NCBI RefSeq assembly: GCF_027853965.1
Contig: NZ_JAQGLB010000001.1
Location: 682,001 to 746,000 of the forward strand
Reading direction: 5' to 3'
DNA: 64,000 nt
Origin: Saccharopolyspora indica
GTDB lineage: Bacteria > Actinomycetota > Actinomycetes > Mycobacteriales > Pseudonocardiaceae
Below, piece after piece: positions 52,882 through 62,624 of the stretch (the stretch's first letter is position 1; each line of letters begins with the position of its first letter). The notes beneath the pieces are model-generated. The model was not told the DNA's origin. It did no database searches and worked only from the letters and a program-made list of their open reading frames with translations. The translations under genes and the position numbers were made by a program.

Positions 52882-55214
52882 TGACGAACTGGCTGCAGGA
52901 CCTGGCCTTCGGCTTCCGGCTGGCGTTCACCGGCCACCGCCCCTGGGGACGACTGGTGGTGACCTCGCTGGGCATCGCGCTCGGCGTCGTGGTGCTGCTC
53001 GGCGCCGCGTCGGTGCCCAACATCCACTCCGCGCGGATCGAGCGCGAGAACATGCGCGACCCGGTCGCCGCCGCGGACGCTCCCGGGGTCGGCGTGCTGG
53101 TCGCCAACACACCGGCGGTGCAGTTCGGCGACCGCTTCATCCAAGGGCTGCAACTGCAGGACCTGCGTCCGGACGCGCCGGTGGCGCCGGGGCTGACGCG
53201 CAATCCCGCACCGGGCGAGGCGGTGGTCTCCCCAGCTCTGCAGAAACTCCTGCAGAGCCCGGAGGGCGAGCTGCTGCGGCCCCGGCTGCCCGCCGAGATC
53301 ACCGGGGTCATCGGCCAGGACGGCCTGGTCGGCATGAAGGAGCTGTTCTACTACGCGGGCACCGACTCGTTGTCACCGCGAAGCCACCAGGTGAACGGCG
53401 TCTCCGAGCGGTTCGGGGAGTCCACGACGGTCGAGGCGGAACTGGACGGCCACCTCCAGCTCGTGCTGGCACTGGGCGTCGCGGTGCTGCTGGTGCCGAT
53501 CGTGGTCTACGTCGCGGCCACCGCCCGGCTCGCCGAGGCGGCCCGGCAGCGGCGGCTGGCGGCGATGCGGCTCGTCGGCGCCACCGGAACCCAGGTGCGC
53601 CGGATGGCGGCGGGGGAGTCCATGGCCGGGGCGGTGCTCGGAGTCGCACTGGGCTGGGTGCTGTTCGAGCTGGTGAAACCGGCGGTCGACGGCATCTCGA
53701 TGGGCGAGTACTCGCTCTTCAGCTCGTACGTGCGACCGGTCTGGTGGCTGGCCGCGCTGGTCACCATCGGGCTCCCCGCGCTGGCGGCGCTGGTCACGAT
53801 CGGCGCTCTGCGCCGCGGTATCGCCGAACCCCTGCAGGTCACGCGCCGGGCCACGGCGCGGCCGCGGAAGCTGCTCTGGCGAGTGGTGCCGGTCGTGACG
53901 GGCATGGCGGGCCTGGTGTTCATCGGTCTGGACGGCATCTCCGGTCAGCCGGCGCTCCAGCTGTTCATCGCGTCTGTCGTGCTGGTGCTCGCCGGTGTCC
54001 CGTTGGTGCTGCCGTGGTGCGTCGAGCGATTCGCGGGCCGGCTGGGCGGTGGTGGTTCCACTGCGTGGCAGCTCGCGGTGCGGCGGCTCCAGCTGACCAG
54101 CGGCACCGCTGCGCGTGCGGTCAGCGCCATCGCGGTGGTGGTGACCGGCGTGATCGCGCTGCAAACGCTCCTCGCAACCGTGATCGCCTCGGAACCGAGC
54201 CGCGCTCCGGGACCGGAGGCCAGCGCGGGCGGCCGGATGACGATCATGGGCGGGCTGCCGGAGGACCCGGCTGCCGTGCCGACGGCGGTGCGCGAACTGC
54301 AGGCGCTGCCCGGGGTTCTCGACGCGCGCGTGAACGACTCGTCCATTCAAGCCAGCGACGGCGAGTACTCCTCGTGGACCGTGCGCGTCGTGGACTGCGC
54401 GCAGATCCGCGAGCTCGCCCCGGTGCCGGACTGCGCGGACGGTGACGTCTTCGCCGCCGTCCCGGACCAGCGCGTCGATCATCTCGCCGGTGCGACGCTG
54501 CACCTGATCGACAGCTACTACGGCGCGACCAGCAGGCCGACCCGGGACCAGCTGGCCACCTGGAGCGTTCCCAGCACAGTGCGTCCGGTCGGGATCTTGC
54601 CGGACGGTGGACGGGAACTGCTGGTCACGCCCGCCGCGGCGGGCGGCCTGGCGGATCTCGCCCGGCAGGTCAGCATCGATGCCGAACTCGCCCCGTCGGT
54701 GGCGCCCGACGTCGTCGAGCGCGTCCGCAACATCGCTGCGGCGCACCTGATCGAACCGACGACCAGCAACGCGATGGGCTCGCCCAGGGCGGTACCGGAA
54801 CTGGAGCGGGAGGCGGCGATGACCGCCGTCCAGGTGGTGCTGCTGACGGGAGCGCTGGCGGTGTTCGCGCTGATCGGGTGCAGTGTGTTCGTCTCGGCCG
54901 CCGAGCAGATCCAGGAACGGCGCCGACCGATGGCCGTGCTGGGCGCGGTCGGGGTGCCGCGCCGGACGATGGCGTGGTCCCTGCTGCTGCAGAACGCAGT
55001 TCCGATGCTGGTGGCCACCGCGCTCGCCGCGGTCACCGGTCTGCTGCTCGGAGTGCTGGTCGTGCTGGTCTCCAGCAAGGGCCCGGTCGTCGTGGACGTG
55101 CCCGGGATGCTCGGCCTGTTCGCCTTCGCGGCCGCGTCGGTCCTGGTGGTCACCGTGCTGACCCTGCCCGCGGCGACCCGGGCCGCCGCGCCGGAGGGGC
55201 TGCGCACGGAGTGA
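52881..55214 (+). CDS. FtsX-family ABC transporter permease
   Basis: 777 residues. It has an N-terminal helix, a large outer domain, and two FtsX modules: LQLVLALGVAVLLVPIVVYVAATARLAEAARQRRLAAMRLVGATGTQVRR and the repeat QERRRPMAVLGAVGVPRRTM near the C terminus, about eight helices in all. Partner of the ATPase upstream. Peptide or lipoprotein-like export is possible. Confidence 0.9.
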   Translation: MTNWLQDLAFGFRLAFTGHRPWGRLVVTSLGIALGVVVLLGAASVPNIHSARIERENMRDPVAAADAPGVGVLVANTPAVQFGDRFIQGLQLQDLRPDAPVAPGLTRNPAPGEAVVSPALQKLLQSPEGELLRPRLPAEITGVIGQDGLVGMKELFYYAGTDSLSPRSHQVNGVSERFGESTTVEAELDGHLQLVLALGVAVLLVPIVVYVAATARLAEAARQRRLAAMRLVGATGTQVRRMAAGESMAGAVLGVALGWVLFELVKPAVDGISMGEYSLFSSYVRPVWWLAALVTIGLPALAALVTIGALRRGIAEPLQVTRRATARPRKLLWRVVPVVTGMAGLVFIGLDGISGQPALQLFIASVVLVLAGVPLVLPWCVERFAGRLGGGGSTAWQLAVRRLQLTSGTAARAVSAIAVVVTGVIALQTLLATVIASEPSRAPGPEASAGGRMTIMGGLPEDPAAVPTAVRELQALPGVLDARVNDSSIQASDGEYSSWTVRVVDCAQIRELAPVPDCADGDVFAAVPDQRVDHLAGATLHLIDSYYGATSRPTRDQLATWSVPSTVRPVGILPDGGRELLVTPAAAGGLADLARQVSIDAELAPSVAPDVVERVRNIAAAHLIEPTTSNAMGSPRAVPELEREAAMTAVQVVLLTGALAVFALIGCSVFVSAAEQIQERRRPMAVLGAVGVPRRTMAWSLLLQNAVPMLVATALAAVTGLLLGVLVVLVSSKGPVVVDVPGMLGLFAFAAASVLVVTVLTLPAATRAAAPEGLRTE

Positions 55215-55220
55215 TCGGGC

Positions 55221-55250
55221 GCGGGCGCGTCCACCGAGGGACGCGCCCGC
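55221..55250 (+). terminator. 12-bp perfect hairpin after the ABC permease
   Basis: GCGGGCGCGTCC (55221-55232) pairs with GGACGCGCCCGC (55239-55250) around a 6-nt loop, just after the stop at 55214. No T-tract. Confidence 0.65.
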
Positions 55251-55322
55251 AGGATCGACGATGTCCACAATTTCAGTGCTGACAGAAATAAATCCGGACA
55301 TCGGTGCATGAACCGGAGGATG

Positions 55323-55360
55323 CGAAAACGCCGCGAGTCCTTGTGCTCGCGGCGTTTTCG
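55323..55360. terminator. 15-bp perfect hairpin with A/T ends (bidirectional intrinsic terminator)
   Basis: CGAAAACGCCGCGAG (55323-55337) pairs with CTCGCGGCGTTTTCG (55346-55360) around an 8-nt loop. The A4/T4 flanks give intrinsic-terminator form on either strand. Confidence 0.75.
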
Positions 55361-56440
<1,080 letters not shown>

Positions 56441-56469
56441 CCCACCCGGTCCGCGCGACCAGGTGATCA

Positions 56470-56510
56470 ACAAGGAACCCCGCCTGCCTCTCTCCGGCGG
56501 GGTTCCTTGT
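56470..56510 (+). terminator. 15-bp perfect terminator hairpin after rpf
   Basis: ACAAGGAACCCCGCC (56470-56484) pairs with GGCGGGGTTCCTTGT (56496-56510) around an 11-nt loop, 30 bp after the rpf stop. It also lies just beyond the minus-strand gene at 56525. Confidence 0.75.
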
Positions 56511-56524
56511 GCTTCCAGCGCATC

Positions 56525-56629
56525 TCACGGCTTGCGCCGGCGCATGTCGGAGCGGATGTCCCACGCGGTCCAGCCGATCCCGGCCAACGCGATCCCGCCC
56601 AGTGCGATCAACAGCAGCAGCTGCGTCAT
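56525..56629 (-). CDS. 34-residue single-helix membrane protein
   Basis: ATG 56629 follows GGAGGAG on the minus strand. The peptide reads MTQLLLLIALGGIALAGIG, then WTAWDIRSDMRRRKP: one membrane helix with a strongly basic cytoplasmic tail, the classic positive-inside pattern. Too short for usual ORF cut-offs. Function unknown. Confidence 0.6.
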   Translation of the reverse strand: MTQLLLLIALGGIALAGIGWTAWDIRSDMRRRKP

Positions 56630-56850
56630 ACCGACTCCTCCCCGCCGCCGGGTGCACGCCGAGCGTGAACGATCCTCGCGATGATCGCCGGTCGCGGACG
56701 GCCGGCGACGGACGCGCGAAGTCCCCGAATCGGGCGATTCCCCGGCATGTCAGGACCCCTGATCGCCCGCTCGCGGCCGGATCATGTGCGGCGAGCGGGT
56801 CCGGCTCACCGGCCGGGCTCCCGAGCCGACGGGGAAGGAGGGGCACCACG

Positions 56851-57030
56851 ATGTCCACCGATCACCAGGCGGCGCTGGCGGAGCTGACCAGCGCCTTGCA
56901 CAGCTGGGTGGGACCAGCGGCGATCGCCGCCGGTGTCCTGCTGCTGATCGTCGCGCTGTTTCGCCGATCCCGGGCGACACTGGCGAAGAAGCGACGGACG
57001 GCGCGCCCGAGTGCGGCCGAGTGGTGGTGA
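56851..57030 (+). CDS. 59-residue single-helix membrane protein
   Basis: ATG 56851 follows GAAGGAGG. One predicted helix (VGPAAIAAGVLLLIVALF, about residues 20-37) with a basic tail RRSRATLAKKRRTARPSAAEWW. No family recognised. 63 bp upstream of murT on the same strand, so it may be part of that operon. Confidence 0.6.
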   Translation: MSTDHQAALAELTSALHSWVGPAAIAAGVLLLIVALFRRSRATLAKKRRTARPSAAEWW

Positions 57031-57093
57031 CGCGCCGGTCCCGAGCCGACCTGGGAAGCCCGCCCGCGGCGGGTGCCGAGGGGGGAGGGGTGC

Positions 57094-58434
57094 ATGGCCG
57101 AGACCACGCGGGACACCGGGGCGGTCGAGCCGACATCCGGGCAGCGGGCACCGGCGGAGCAGCAGCGCTGGCAGGTCGTGCCCGCGCCCGTGCCGCCGCC
57201 TCGCGGCGCGCACCGGCTCGATCTGCGGACCACCATCGCGATCGACCTCGGCCGGCTGGCCGCCGCGATGTCCCGGCGGCTCGGCATGGGCAGCGGCGCG
57301 ATGATCGGCGGCAGGCTCGCGCTGAGCCTGCAGCCGCAGGCGCTGCGCCGACTGGCGGTGGGCCGCCGCGTGGTCATGGTGACCGGTACCAACGGCAAGA
57401 CCACCACCACCCGGATGGTCGCCGAGGCGCTGCGTTCGCGAGCTCCGGCGGTCAGCAACGCCACCGGCGCGAACATGCTCGACGGGCACGTCGCCGCGCT
57501 GATGACGCAGCCCAACGCGCCGTTCGCCGCGCTGGAGGTCGACGAGCTGCACCTGGCCCAGGTCACCGCGCAGTTCGAGCCGGCGGTGATCCTGCTGCTC
57601 AACCTCAGCCGGGATCAGCTGGACCGGGTCGGCGAGATCCGCACGGTGGCCGAGAGCCTGCGCCGCGCCCTCGCCGAGGCACCCGGCGCACGGGTGATCG
57701 CCAACCGGGACGACCCCAACATCGTCTTCGCGGCCGCCGAGCACCCCGGCGTCACCTGGATCTCCGGCGGCTCCCGCTGGAAGGGCGACGCGCTGAACTG
57801 CCCGCGCTGCGGAGCGTTCCTCGGGGACGCCGACCAGGACTGGCGCTGCGAGTGCGGACTGGCCCGGCCCGAAGCGGACTGGACGGTCACCGCCGGTGCC
57901 GCGGTGGCCGCCGACGGCACCCGCCGCGAGCTCGACCTGGCGCTGCCCGGCCAGGTCAACCGGGTCAACGCCACTTTCGCGCTGGCGGCGGCCGGGCACC
58001 TGGGCTGCGACCCGAACGCCGCGGTGCAGCGCATCCAGCGGATCACCCAGGCCGCGGGCCGCTACGGGACCGTGCGGCTGGCCGGCCGCCCGGCGCGGTT
58101 GCTGCTGGCGAAGAACCCGGCGAGCTGGCTGGAGATGCTCGACCTGGTCTCCGCCGAGCACCAGCCGCTGGTGCTGGTGGTCAACAGCCGGGAGGCCGAC
58201 GGCCACGACGTCTCCTGGCTCTGGGACGTCGACTTCGAGCTGCTGAGCGGGCGTCCGGTGCGGGTGGCCGGGGACCGCGCGCTCGACCTCGCCGTCCGGC
58301 TGCACTACGCCGGGGTCCGGGCCACCGTCGCCACCACGGTGGACGACGCCCTGACCGGGGCTGGCGACGGCGTTCCCGACGTCATCGCCAACTACACGGC
58401 GTTCCGCGATCTGCTCGCCCGGAGCCGATCGTGA
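57094..58434 (+). CDS. murT: Lipid II isoglutaminyl synthase subunit MurT
   Basis: 446 residues from ATG 57094 with GGGGAGGGG upstream; GTG 57073 is a weaker start. Mur-ligase ATP motif VVMVTGTNGKTTTTRMV, then VDELHLAQV and LNLSRDQLDRVGEI, and the MurT-specific zinc ribbon CPRCGAFLGDADQDWRCECG inserted in the central domain. With GatD it amidates the glutamate of lipid II. Overlaps gatD. Confidence 0.93.
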   Translation: MAETTRDTGAVEPTSGQRAPAEQQRWQVVPAPVPPPRGAHRLDLRTTIAIDLGRLAAAMSRRLGMGSGAMIGGRLALSLQPQALRRLAVGRRVVMVTGTNGKTTTTRMVAEALRSRAPAVSNATGANMLDGHVAALMTQPNAPFAALEVDELHLAQVTAQFEPAVILLLNLSRDQLDRVGEIRTVAESLRRALAEAPGARVIANRDDPNIVFAAAEHPGVTWISGGSRWKGDALNCPRCGAFLGDADQDWRCECGLARPEADWTVTAGAAVAADGTRRELDLALPGQVNRVNATFALAAAGHLGCDPNAAVQRIQRITQAAGRYGTVRLAGRPARLLLAKNPASWLEMLDLVSAEHQPLVLVVNSREADGHDVSWLWDVDFELLSGRPVRVAGDRALDLAVRLHYAGVRATVATTVDDALTGAGDGVPDVIANYTAFRDLLARSRS

Positions 58435-59156
58435 TGCGCGACCGGGTCCGGCTGGCGCTGGTGCTGCCCGACCTGCTGGGGACCTACGGCGACCGGGGCA
58501 ACGCCATCGTGCTGGCGCAGCGGCTGAAGTGGCGCAACATCGACAGCGAGACGGTGACGGTGCTGTCCTCCTCGGAGGCGGTCCCGGAGTCCTGCGACCT
58601 GTACCTGATCGGCGGGGGAGAGGACGTCGCGCAGGTCGCGGCGGTGCGGTTCCTCCGCCGCGGGCGCGGCCTGGGCGGTCCGGTGGACCGGGGCGTCCCG
58701 GTGCTCGGCATCTGCGGCGGGTTGCAGGTGCTGGGCACCAGCTTCGTCACCGGCGACGGCGCGCGGCACGAGGGGCTCGGCTTCGTCGACGCCGATACCG
58801 AACCCGGGGACGGGCGCGCGATCGGTGAGATCACGACGCAGTCGACGTTGCTGGGCGTGGGGATGCTGACCGGGTTCGAGAACCACCTCGGCCGGACCCG
58901 GGTGGGCGCCGACTCGCGCCCGCTGGGGCGGGTCGCGCGCGGCGTCGGAAACGGTCACGACTCCGCCGAGGGTGCGGTGCGCGGCCACGTGGTGTGCACC
59001 TACATGCACGGTCCGGTCCTGGCGCGCAATCCGCGGCTGGCGGATCTGCTGCTGGAGTGGGCGATCGGCGAACCGTTGGAGCCGCTCCCGGATCCACCCG
59101 AGCTGCGCGCGCTGCGCGCCGAGCGGAGCAAACCGCACGTGCGCAACCGCAAGTGA
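58434..59156 (+). CDS. gatD: Lipid II isoglutaminyl synthase glutaminase subunit GatD
   Basis: 240 residues from ATG 58434 (GTG 58431 is the coupled alternative). Class I glutamine amidotransferase: DLLGTYGDRGNAIVLAQRLKWR, the nucleophile Cys in LGICGGLQVLG and catalytic His in CTYMHGPVLARNPRLAD. It supplies ammonia to MurT at the membrane-bound lipid II precursor. Confidence 0.92.
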   Translation: MRDRVRLALVLPDLLGTYGDRGNAIVLAQRLKWRNIDSETVTVLSSSEAVPESCDLYLIGGGEDVAQVAAVRFLRRGRGLGGPVDRGVPVLGICGGLQVLGTSFVTGDGARHEGLGFVDADTEPGDGRAIGEITTQSTLLGVGMLTGFENHLGRTRVGADSRPLGRVARGVGNGHDSAEGAVRGHVVCTYMHGPVLARNPRLADLLLEWAIGEPLEPLPDPPELRALRAERSKPHVRNRK

Positions 59157-59237
59157 GCCCGCAGCGCATGCTGGTGCTTGGAACCTGAGCGCTTCCCTGG
59201 ACTGCGGGTGCCCTTCTGATGCACGGATCCGGCAACC

Positions 59238-60863
59238 TCAGCGGCGGAAGAGCCGGGCCAGCCGGTCGACCACGGGCTTCAGCTCTGGCGCCCGCAACAG
59301 CGCCAGCGCCGCGAAGCTGACGCCGAGCACCACGACGGTGTGAACGGTCAGCGAGATCCAGGCGTCCGCAGCGGGTCCGAGCGGCCCGAAGGCCCTGCGC
59401 GCGCCGGTCACGGCCGCGATCGAGCAAGCGCATCCGAGCGCAGTCGCGGCGGCGCTGCGCCCGATCCCGGCGAGCGTGCTCCCGGTCCGCAGCCTGCCGA
59501 CCCGGCAGCGCAGCCAGATCTGACCGGCCACCGCGCCGACCGCGAAGCTCGCCGACATCGCCGCGGTCACCCCGACGACCAGGTCCTGCGGATCGGCGGT
59601 GGCCAGCACGAGGTAGCACAGCGCGCTGCGCACCACGACCATGATCACGTTGATCCAGGTCGGCGTGCGCGCGTCGTGCATCGCGTAGAACGCGCGGAGC
59701 TGGAGCATCGTGATGGCGAACGGGACCACGCCGATCGCGGCGGCGGCCAGGGCGTACCCGAGCCGGTCGGCGGCGGCCACGTCGCTGGCGCCCAGCGAGA
59801 AGAACGCCACGGCCAGCGGCCCGCCCGCGACCACCAGCAGCGCGCTGATCGGCATCAGCAGCACCGAGCTCAGCCGCGTGCCCAGCGCCAGGTCGGAGAC
59901 GAAAGCGGCGGTGTCCTCCGCTGCCGCGGCCTTGCTGATCCGCGGCATCAGCGCGGTCAGCAGCGAGACCCCGAGAACTCCGTAGGGCACCTGGGACAGC
60001 AGCCAGGCGTAGTTGAACGTCGCGACGCTGCCCGGGGTGCCCTGCCCGGTCACGCGGGTGATCACCACCATGCCCGCCTGGCTGACCAGCGCGTACAGCA
60101 CCACCCAGCCCGCCAGCCCGCCGAACTCCGCCAGCCGCCGGTCCCAGCCCCAGCGCCACCGGAAGCGGAATCCGCCGCGCCGCAGCGACACGACCATGAT
60201 CAGCGCCTGGGCGGCGATGCCCAGCGCGGTGCCGATGCCCAGCACCAGCAGCTTCGGCTCGCCCATCCGCACCGGGTGGGTGGAGATCTCGCCGGGCACC
60301 AGCGCGTACACCACAACCGTGGTGATCACGACGAGGTTGTTGACCACCGGTGCCCAGGCGGGCGTGCCGAACACCCCGCGCACGTTGAGGACGGCCTGCA
60401 GCAGCGCGGACAGCCCGTAGCAGACGATGCCCGGCAGCAGGAGGTAGGCGAAAGCCGTGGTCAGAGCGGCGTTCGCGCGGGTGTCCGGGCCGAGGTAGAG
60501 CTCGGTGAGCAGCGGAGCGCACGCCACCGCAGCTGTGGTGGCCACGAGCAGCAGCACCCCACCCATGGTGATCATCCAGCGCGCGTACTCGGTGCCCTCG
60601 CGCTCGCCGCGCTGCTGCGCGCGCACCAGCAGCGGAACCGCGATGCTGGTGAGCACCCCGCCGAGCAGGAGTTCGTTGACCACGGTGGGCAGCGTGTTGG
60701 CCACCGTGTAGGAGTCGTTGACCACGCCGAGGCCGAGCACGGCGACCAGCAGGACCTTCGCCAGCAGCCCGCTGACCCGGCTGGTGGCGGTGGCCACCGC
60801 CATCGCGGCGCTCGCGCGGGCCAGCGAGGTGTCGCGCACCCGGGATTCGGACTGGTCGACCAC
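59238..60863 (-). CDS. murJ: MurJ-like lipid II flippase (MVF family)
   Basis: 541 residues from GTG 60863 with GGGGAGGA upstream. About 14 hydrophobic helices; MAVATATSRVSGLLAKVLLVAVLG and VANTLPTVVNELLLGGVLTSIAVPLLVRA match the first two helices of the MVF family. It is expected to flip lipid II across the membrane. Convergent with gatD. The C-terminal kinase-like domain of MviN in mycobacteria is absent, and other murJ paralogues may exist. Confidence 0.85.
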   Translation of the reverse strand: MVDQSESRVRDTSLARASAAMAVATATSRVSGLLAKVLLVAVLGLGVVNDSYTVANTLPTVVNELLLGGVLTSIAVPLLVRAQQRGEREGTEYARWMITMGGVLLLVATTAAVACAPLLTELYLGPDTRANAALTTAFAYLLLPGIVCYGLSALLQAVLNVRGVFGTPAWAPVVNNLVVITTVVVYALVPGEISTHPVRMGEPKLLVLGIGTALGIAAQALIMVVSLRRGGFRFRWRWGWDRRLAEFGGLAGWVVLYALVSQAGMVVITRVTGQGTPGSVATFNYAWLLSQVPYGVLGVSLLTALMPRISKAAAAEDTAAFVSDLALGTRLSSVLLMPISALLVVAGGPLAVAFFSLGASDVAAADRLGYALAAAAIGVVPFAITMLQLRAFYAMHDARTPTWINVIMVVVRSALCYLVLATADPQDLVVGVTAAMSASFAVGAVAGQIWLRCRVGRLRTGSTLAGIGRSAAATALGCACSIAAVTGARRAFGPLGPAADAWISLTVHTVVVLGVSFAALALLRAPELKPVVDRLARLFRR

Positions 60864-60978
60864 GGTCCTCCCCGGCCTCGGCGACTTTCGCCGACCGTGC
60901 CACGGATCACCCGGCTCCGCCGGACGAGCTCGGTTCGTGGCAACCTGATCGCAGCGGTGCGGGAACGGGGGACGAGCG

Positions 60979-61449
60979 ATGATCGTGGTCGGTGGGCTGC
61001 TGCTGGTGGCCGGTGTGGTCGTGGCGGTGGTGCTCGGCGGTGACGCGGCGGGCGGCTGGCTGCTTCCGGTCGGGTTGATCGCAGCTGGGCTGGGCATGCT
61101 CATCGCCGGTGCCGCGGCCGCGGTGCGGCGACGCGTCCCGCTGCTGGCGGCGGTCCGCGCGCATCGAGCGACGCCGGTGGGCAGTCCGGTTCGCCGGGCG
61201 CGGGCGGTGCCGGGGATGCTCGCGGCGACCGCCCGGGGCCGCAATCCGGTTCTCCCGCGCTACCAGCTGCTGCTGTGGCTGATCGCGGTCGGCTACGTGG
61301 TCTCGCCGATCGACTTCATCCCCGAATTCCTGCCGCTGCTGGGCATCGGCGACGACATCGGCGTGGGCGCCTGGCTGCTGACCAGCCTGTACGCCGAGTC
61401 GGGCAACTACATCGCGGCGCAGCAGCAGCGCGAAGTGGAATCGGAGTAG
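60979..61449 (+). CDS. YkvA-like (DUF1232) membrane protein
   Basis: 156 residues. Two N-terminal helices (IVVGGLLLVAGVVVAVVLGG and GWLLPVGLIAAGLGMLIAG) precede the DUF1232 core YQLLLWLIAVGYVVSPIDFIPEFLPLLGIGDDIGVGAWLL. Function unknown; often near cell-envelope genes. Divergent from murJ. Confidence 0.8.
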   Translation: MIVVGGLLLVAGVVVAVVLGGDAAGGWLLPVGLIAAGLGMLIAGAAAAVRRRVPLLAAVRAHRATPVGSPVRRARAVPGMLAATARGRNPVLPRYQLLLWLIAVGYVVSPIDFIPEFLPLLGIGDDIGVGAWLLTSLYAESGNYIAAQQQREVESE

Positions 61450-61452
61450 TCG

Positions 61453-61884
61453 TCAGGTCGTGCTCGGCTCGCTCTCCGCGGGAGCGCTGCGACGGCCGAA
61501 CAGCCCGTGGTCGACGGACCAGCGACCGCCGTTGAACCCCAGGGCCAGGGCGGCCACCCCGATGGCCAGCGGCAGTTCGAAGCCTTCCGGCGAGAACAGC
61601 CCGTGGGGCAGGTGCACGAAGAGCACGGCGCCCGCCATGTTGATGGCGATCAGGATCCCGGCCAGCGGCAGCAGGAACCCGAGGATCAGCAGGGCGCCGC
61701 CCACCAGCTCCACCAGAGCGGCGAACCAGGCGGAGACCTGCGGCAGCGGGATGTTCATCTGGGCGAAGCCGTCGGCGACGGCGCCGATTCCGTAGTCGAC
61801 CATCTTCTGCCAGCCGTGCGCGATCAGGATGATGCCGATGCCGAGCCGCCCGATGAAGGCGAAGAAATCGCGTACCACGTGCAT
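61453..61884 (-). CDS. DoxX family membrane protein
   Basis: 143 residues from ATG 61884 with GGAGG upstream. Four helices: GRLGIGIILIAHGWQKM, FAALVELVGGALLILGFLLPLAGILIAINMAGAVLFVHL, PLAIGVAALALGF. Typical DoxX; a redox-linked membrane role has been proposed for the family. It ends next to the convergent YkvA-like gene. Confidence 0.85.
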   Translation of the reverse strand: MHVVRDFFAFIGRLGIGIILIAHGWQKMVDYGIGAVADGFAQMNIPLPQVSAWFAALVELVGGALLILGFLLPLAGILIAINMAGAVLFVHLPHGLFSPEGFELPLAIGVAALALGFNGGRWSVDHGLFGRRSAPAESEPSTT

Positions 61885-61985
61885 GACGGGCCTCCTGTCC
61901 TGCCGCCGACCTCGCGCGGTGAGGTGCGCGCCCACCAGTCTGGTGGCTGCACCGGCCGCGGTCATCTCGGAGCGCTCGCGGCCCG

Positions 61986-62570
61986 TCAGTTCAGGAAGAA
62001 CCCGAGGAATTCGTCGGTGAACACCGGATCCAGGTGGGGGCTCAACGCCGCGTAGAGCTCGAGGGGCACCTCGGGGAGCAGGTTGAAGTCCTCGTCGTGG
62101 GTGTCCGGCTCACGCGCTGCCTCCCACCGCATCACCGCGGTGATGGCGCCGAAGAACGCGCCGAGGTCGGGTGCGAGCGGGGTGTTGCGGTGCTGCACGC
62201 TCCCGAACACCGGGCAGGCCTGGTCGGCGGTGTCGGCGACGACGGCGTCGCCGTTGACGTCCCCGAAGACGATCCAGGACTCCTGCCACGCCGGGTTCGG
62301 CTGCGGCTGCCCGTTCGTCCAGGTCGTGGACCAGCCGTCCTGCACCTTCGCGAGCTCGTGGTGCGAGAAGAGCTGGAGACCGAGCAAACCGCCGATCACC
62401 GGAGCGTCTTCGAGCTCGACGGCGGCCAAGTAGTCGCCGAGCAGGCCAGGCGGCAGCCCGGGCACGTCCGCGGCGTTCGCGCGCAGAGCGATCCTGCCCA
62501 GATTCGCGTCGTTCCGCCCGAAGGCGTCGGTGAACTGGCGCAGCGTCGGAACGAGATCCACTTCCGGCAT
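61986..62570 (-). CDS. SUKH (SMI1/KNR4)-like protein
   Basis: 194 residues. The core IALRANAADVPGLPPGLLGDYLAAVELEDA and WQESWIVFGDVNGDAVVADTADQACPVFGSVQHRN follows the SUKH pattern of polymorphic-toxin immunity proteins. No toxin gene is adjacent, so it may be an orphan immunity or a housekeeping SUKH protein. Placed between DoxX and an acyl-CoA dehydrogenase on the same strand. Confidence 0.65.
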   Translation of the reverse strand: MPEVDLVPTLRQFTDAFGRNDANLGRIALRANAADVPGLPPGLLGDYLAAVELEDAPVIGGLLGLQLFSHHELAKVQDGWSTTWTNGQPQPNPAWQESWIVFGDVNGDAVVADTADQACPVFGSVQHRNTPLAPDLGAFFGAITAVMRWEAAREPDTHDEDFNLLPEVPLELYAALSPHLDPVFTDEFLGFFLN

Positions 62571-62583
62571 TCTGCCCCAACGC

Positions 62584-62619
62584 CGATCGGGGCCGGGCCC
62601 GGTGCCCGGCCCCCGATCG
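62584..62619 (-). terminator. Hairpin after the acyl-CoA dehydrogenase gene
   Basis: CGATCGGGGCCGGGC (62584-62598) pairs with the opposite arm GCCCGGC...CGATCG (62604-62619) with one bulged C, just past the minus-strand stop at 62625. Confidence 0.65.
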
Positions 62620-62624
62620 CGGGA

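Noticed and set aside
59158-59215. CCCGCAG/CTGCGGG inverted repeat after gatD
   Set aside because: Seven-base arms with a very long loop; likely chance in GC-rich DNA.
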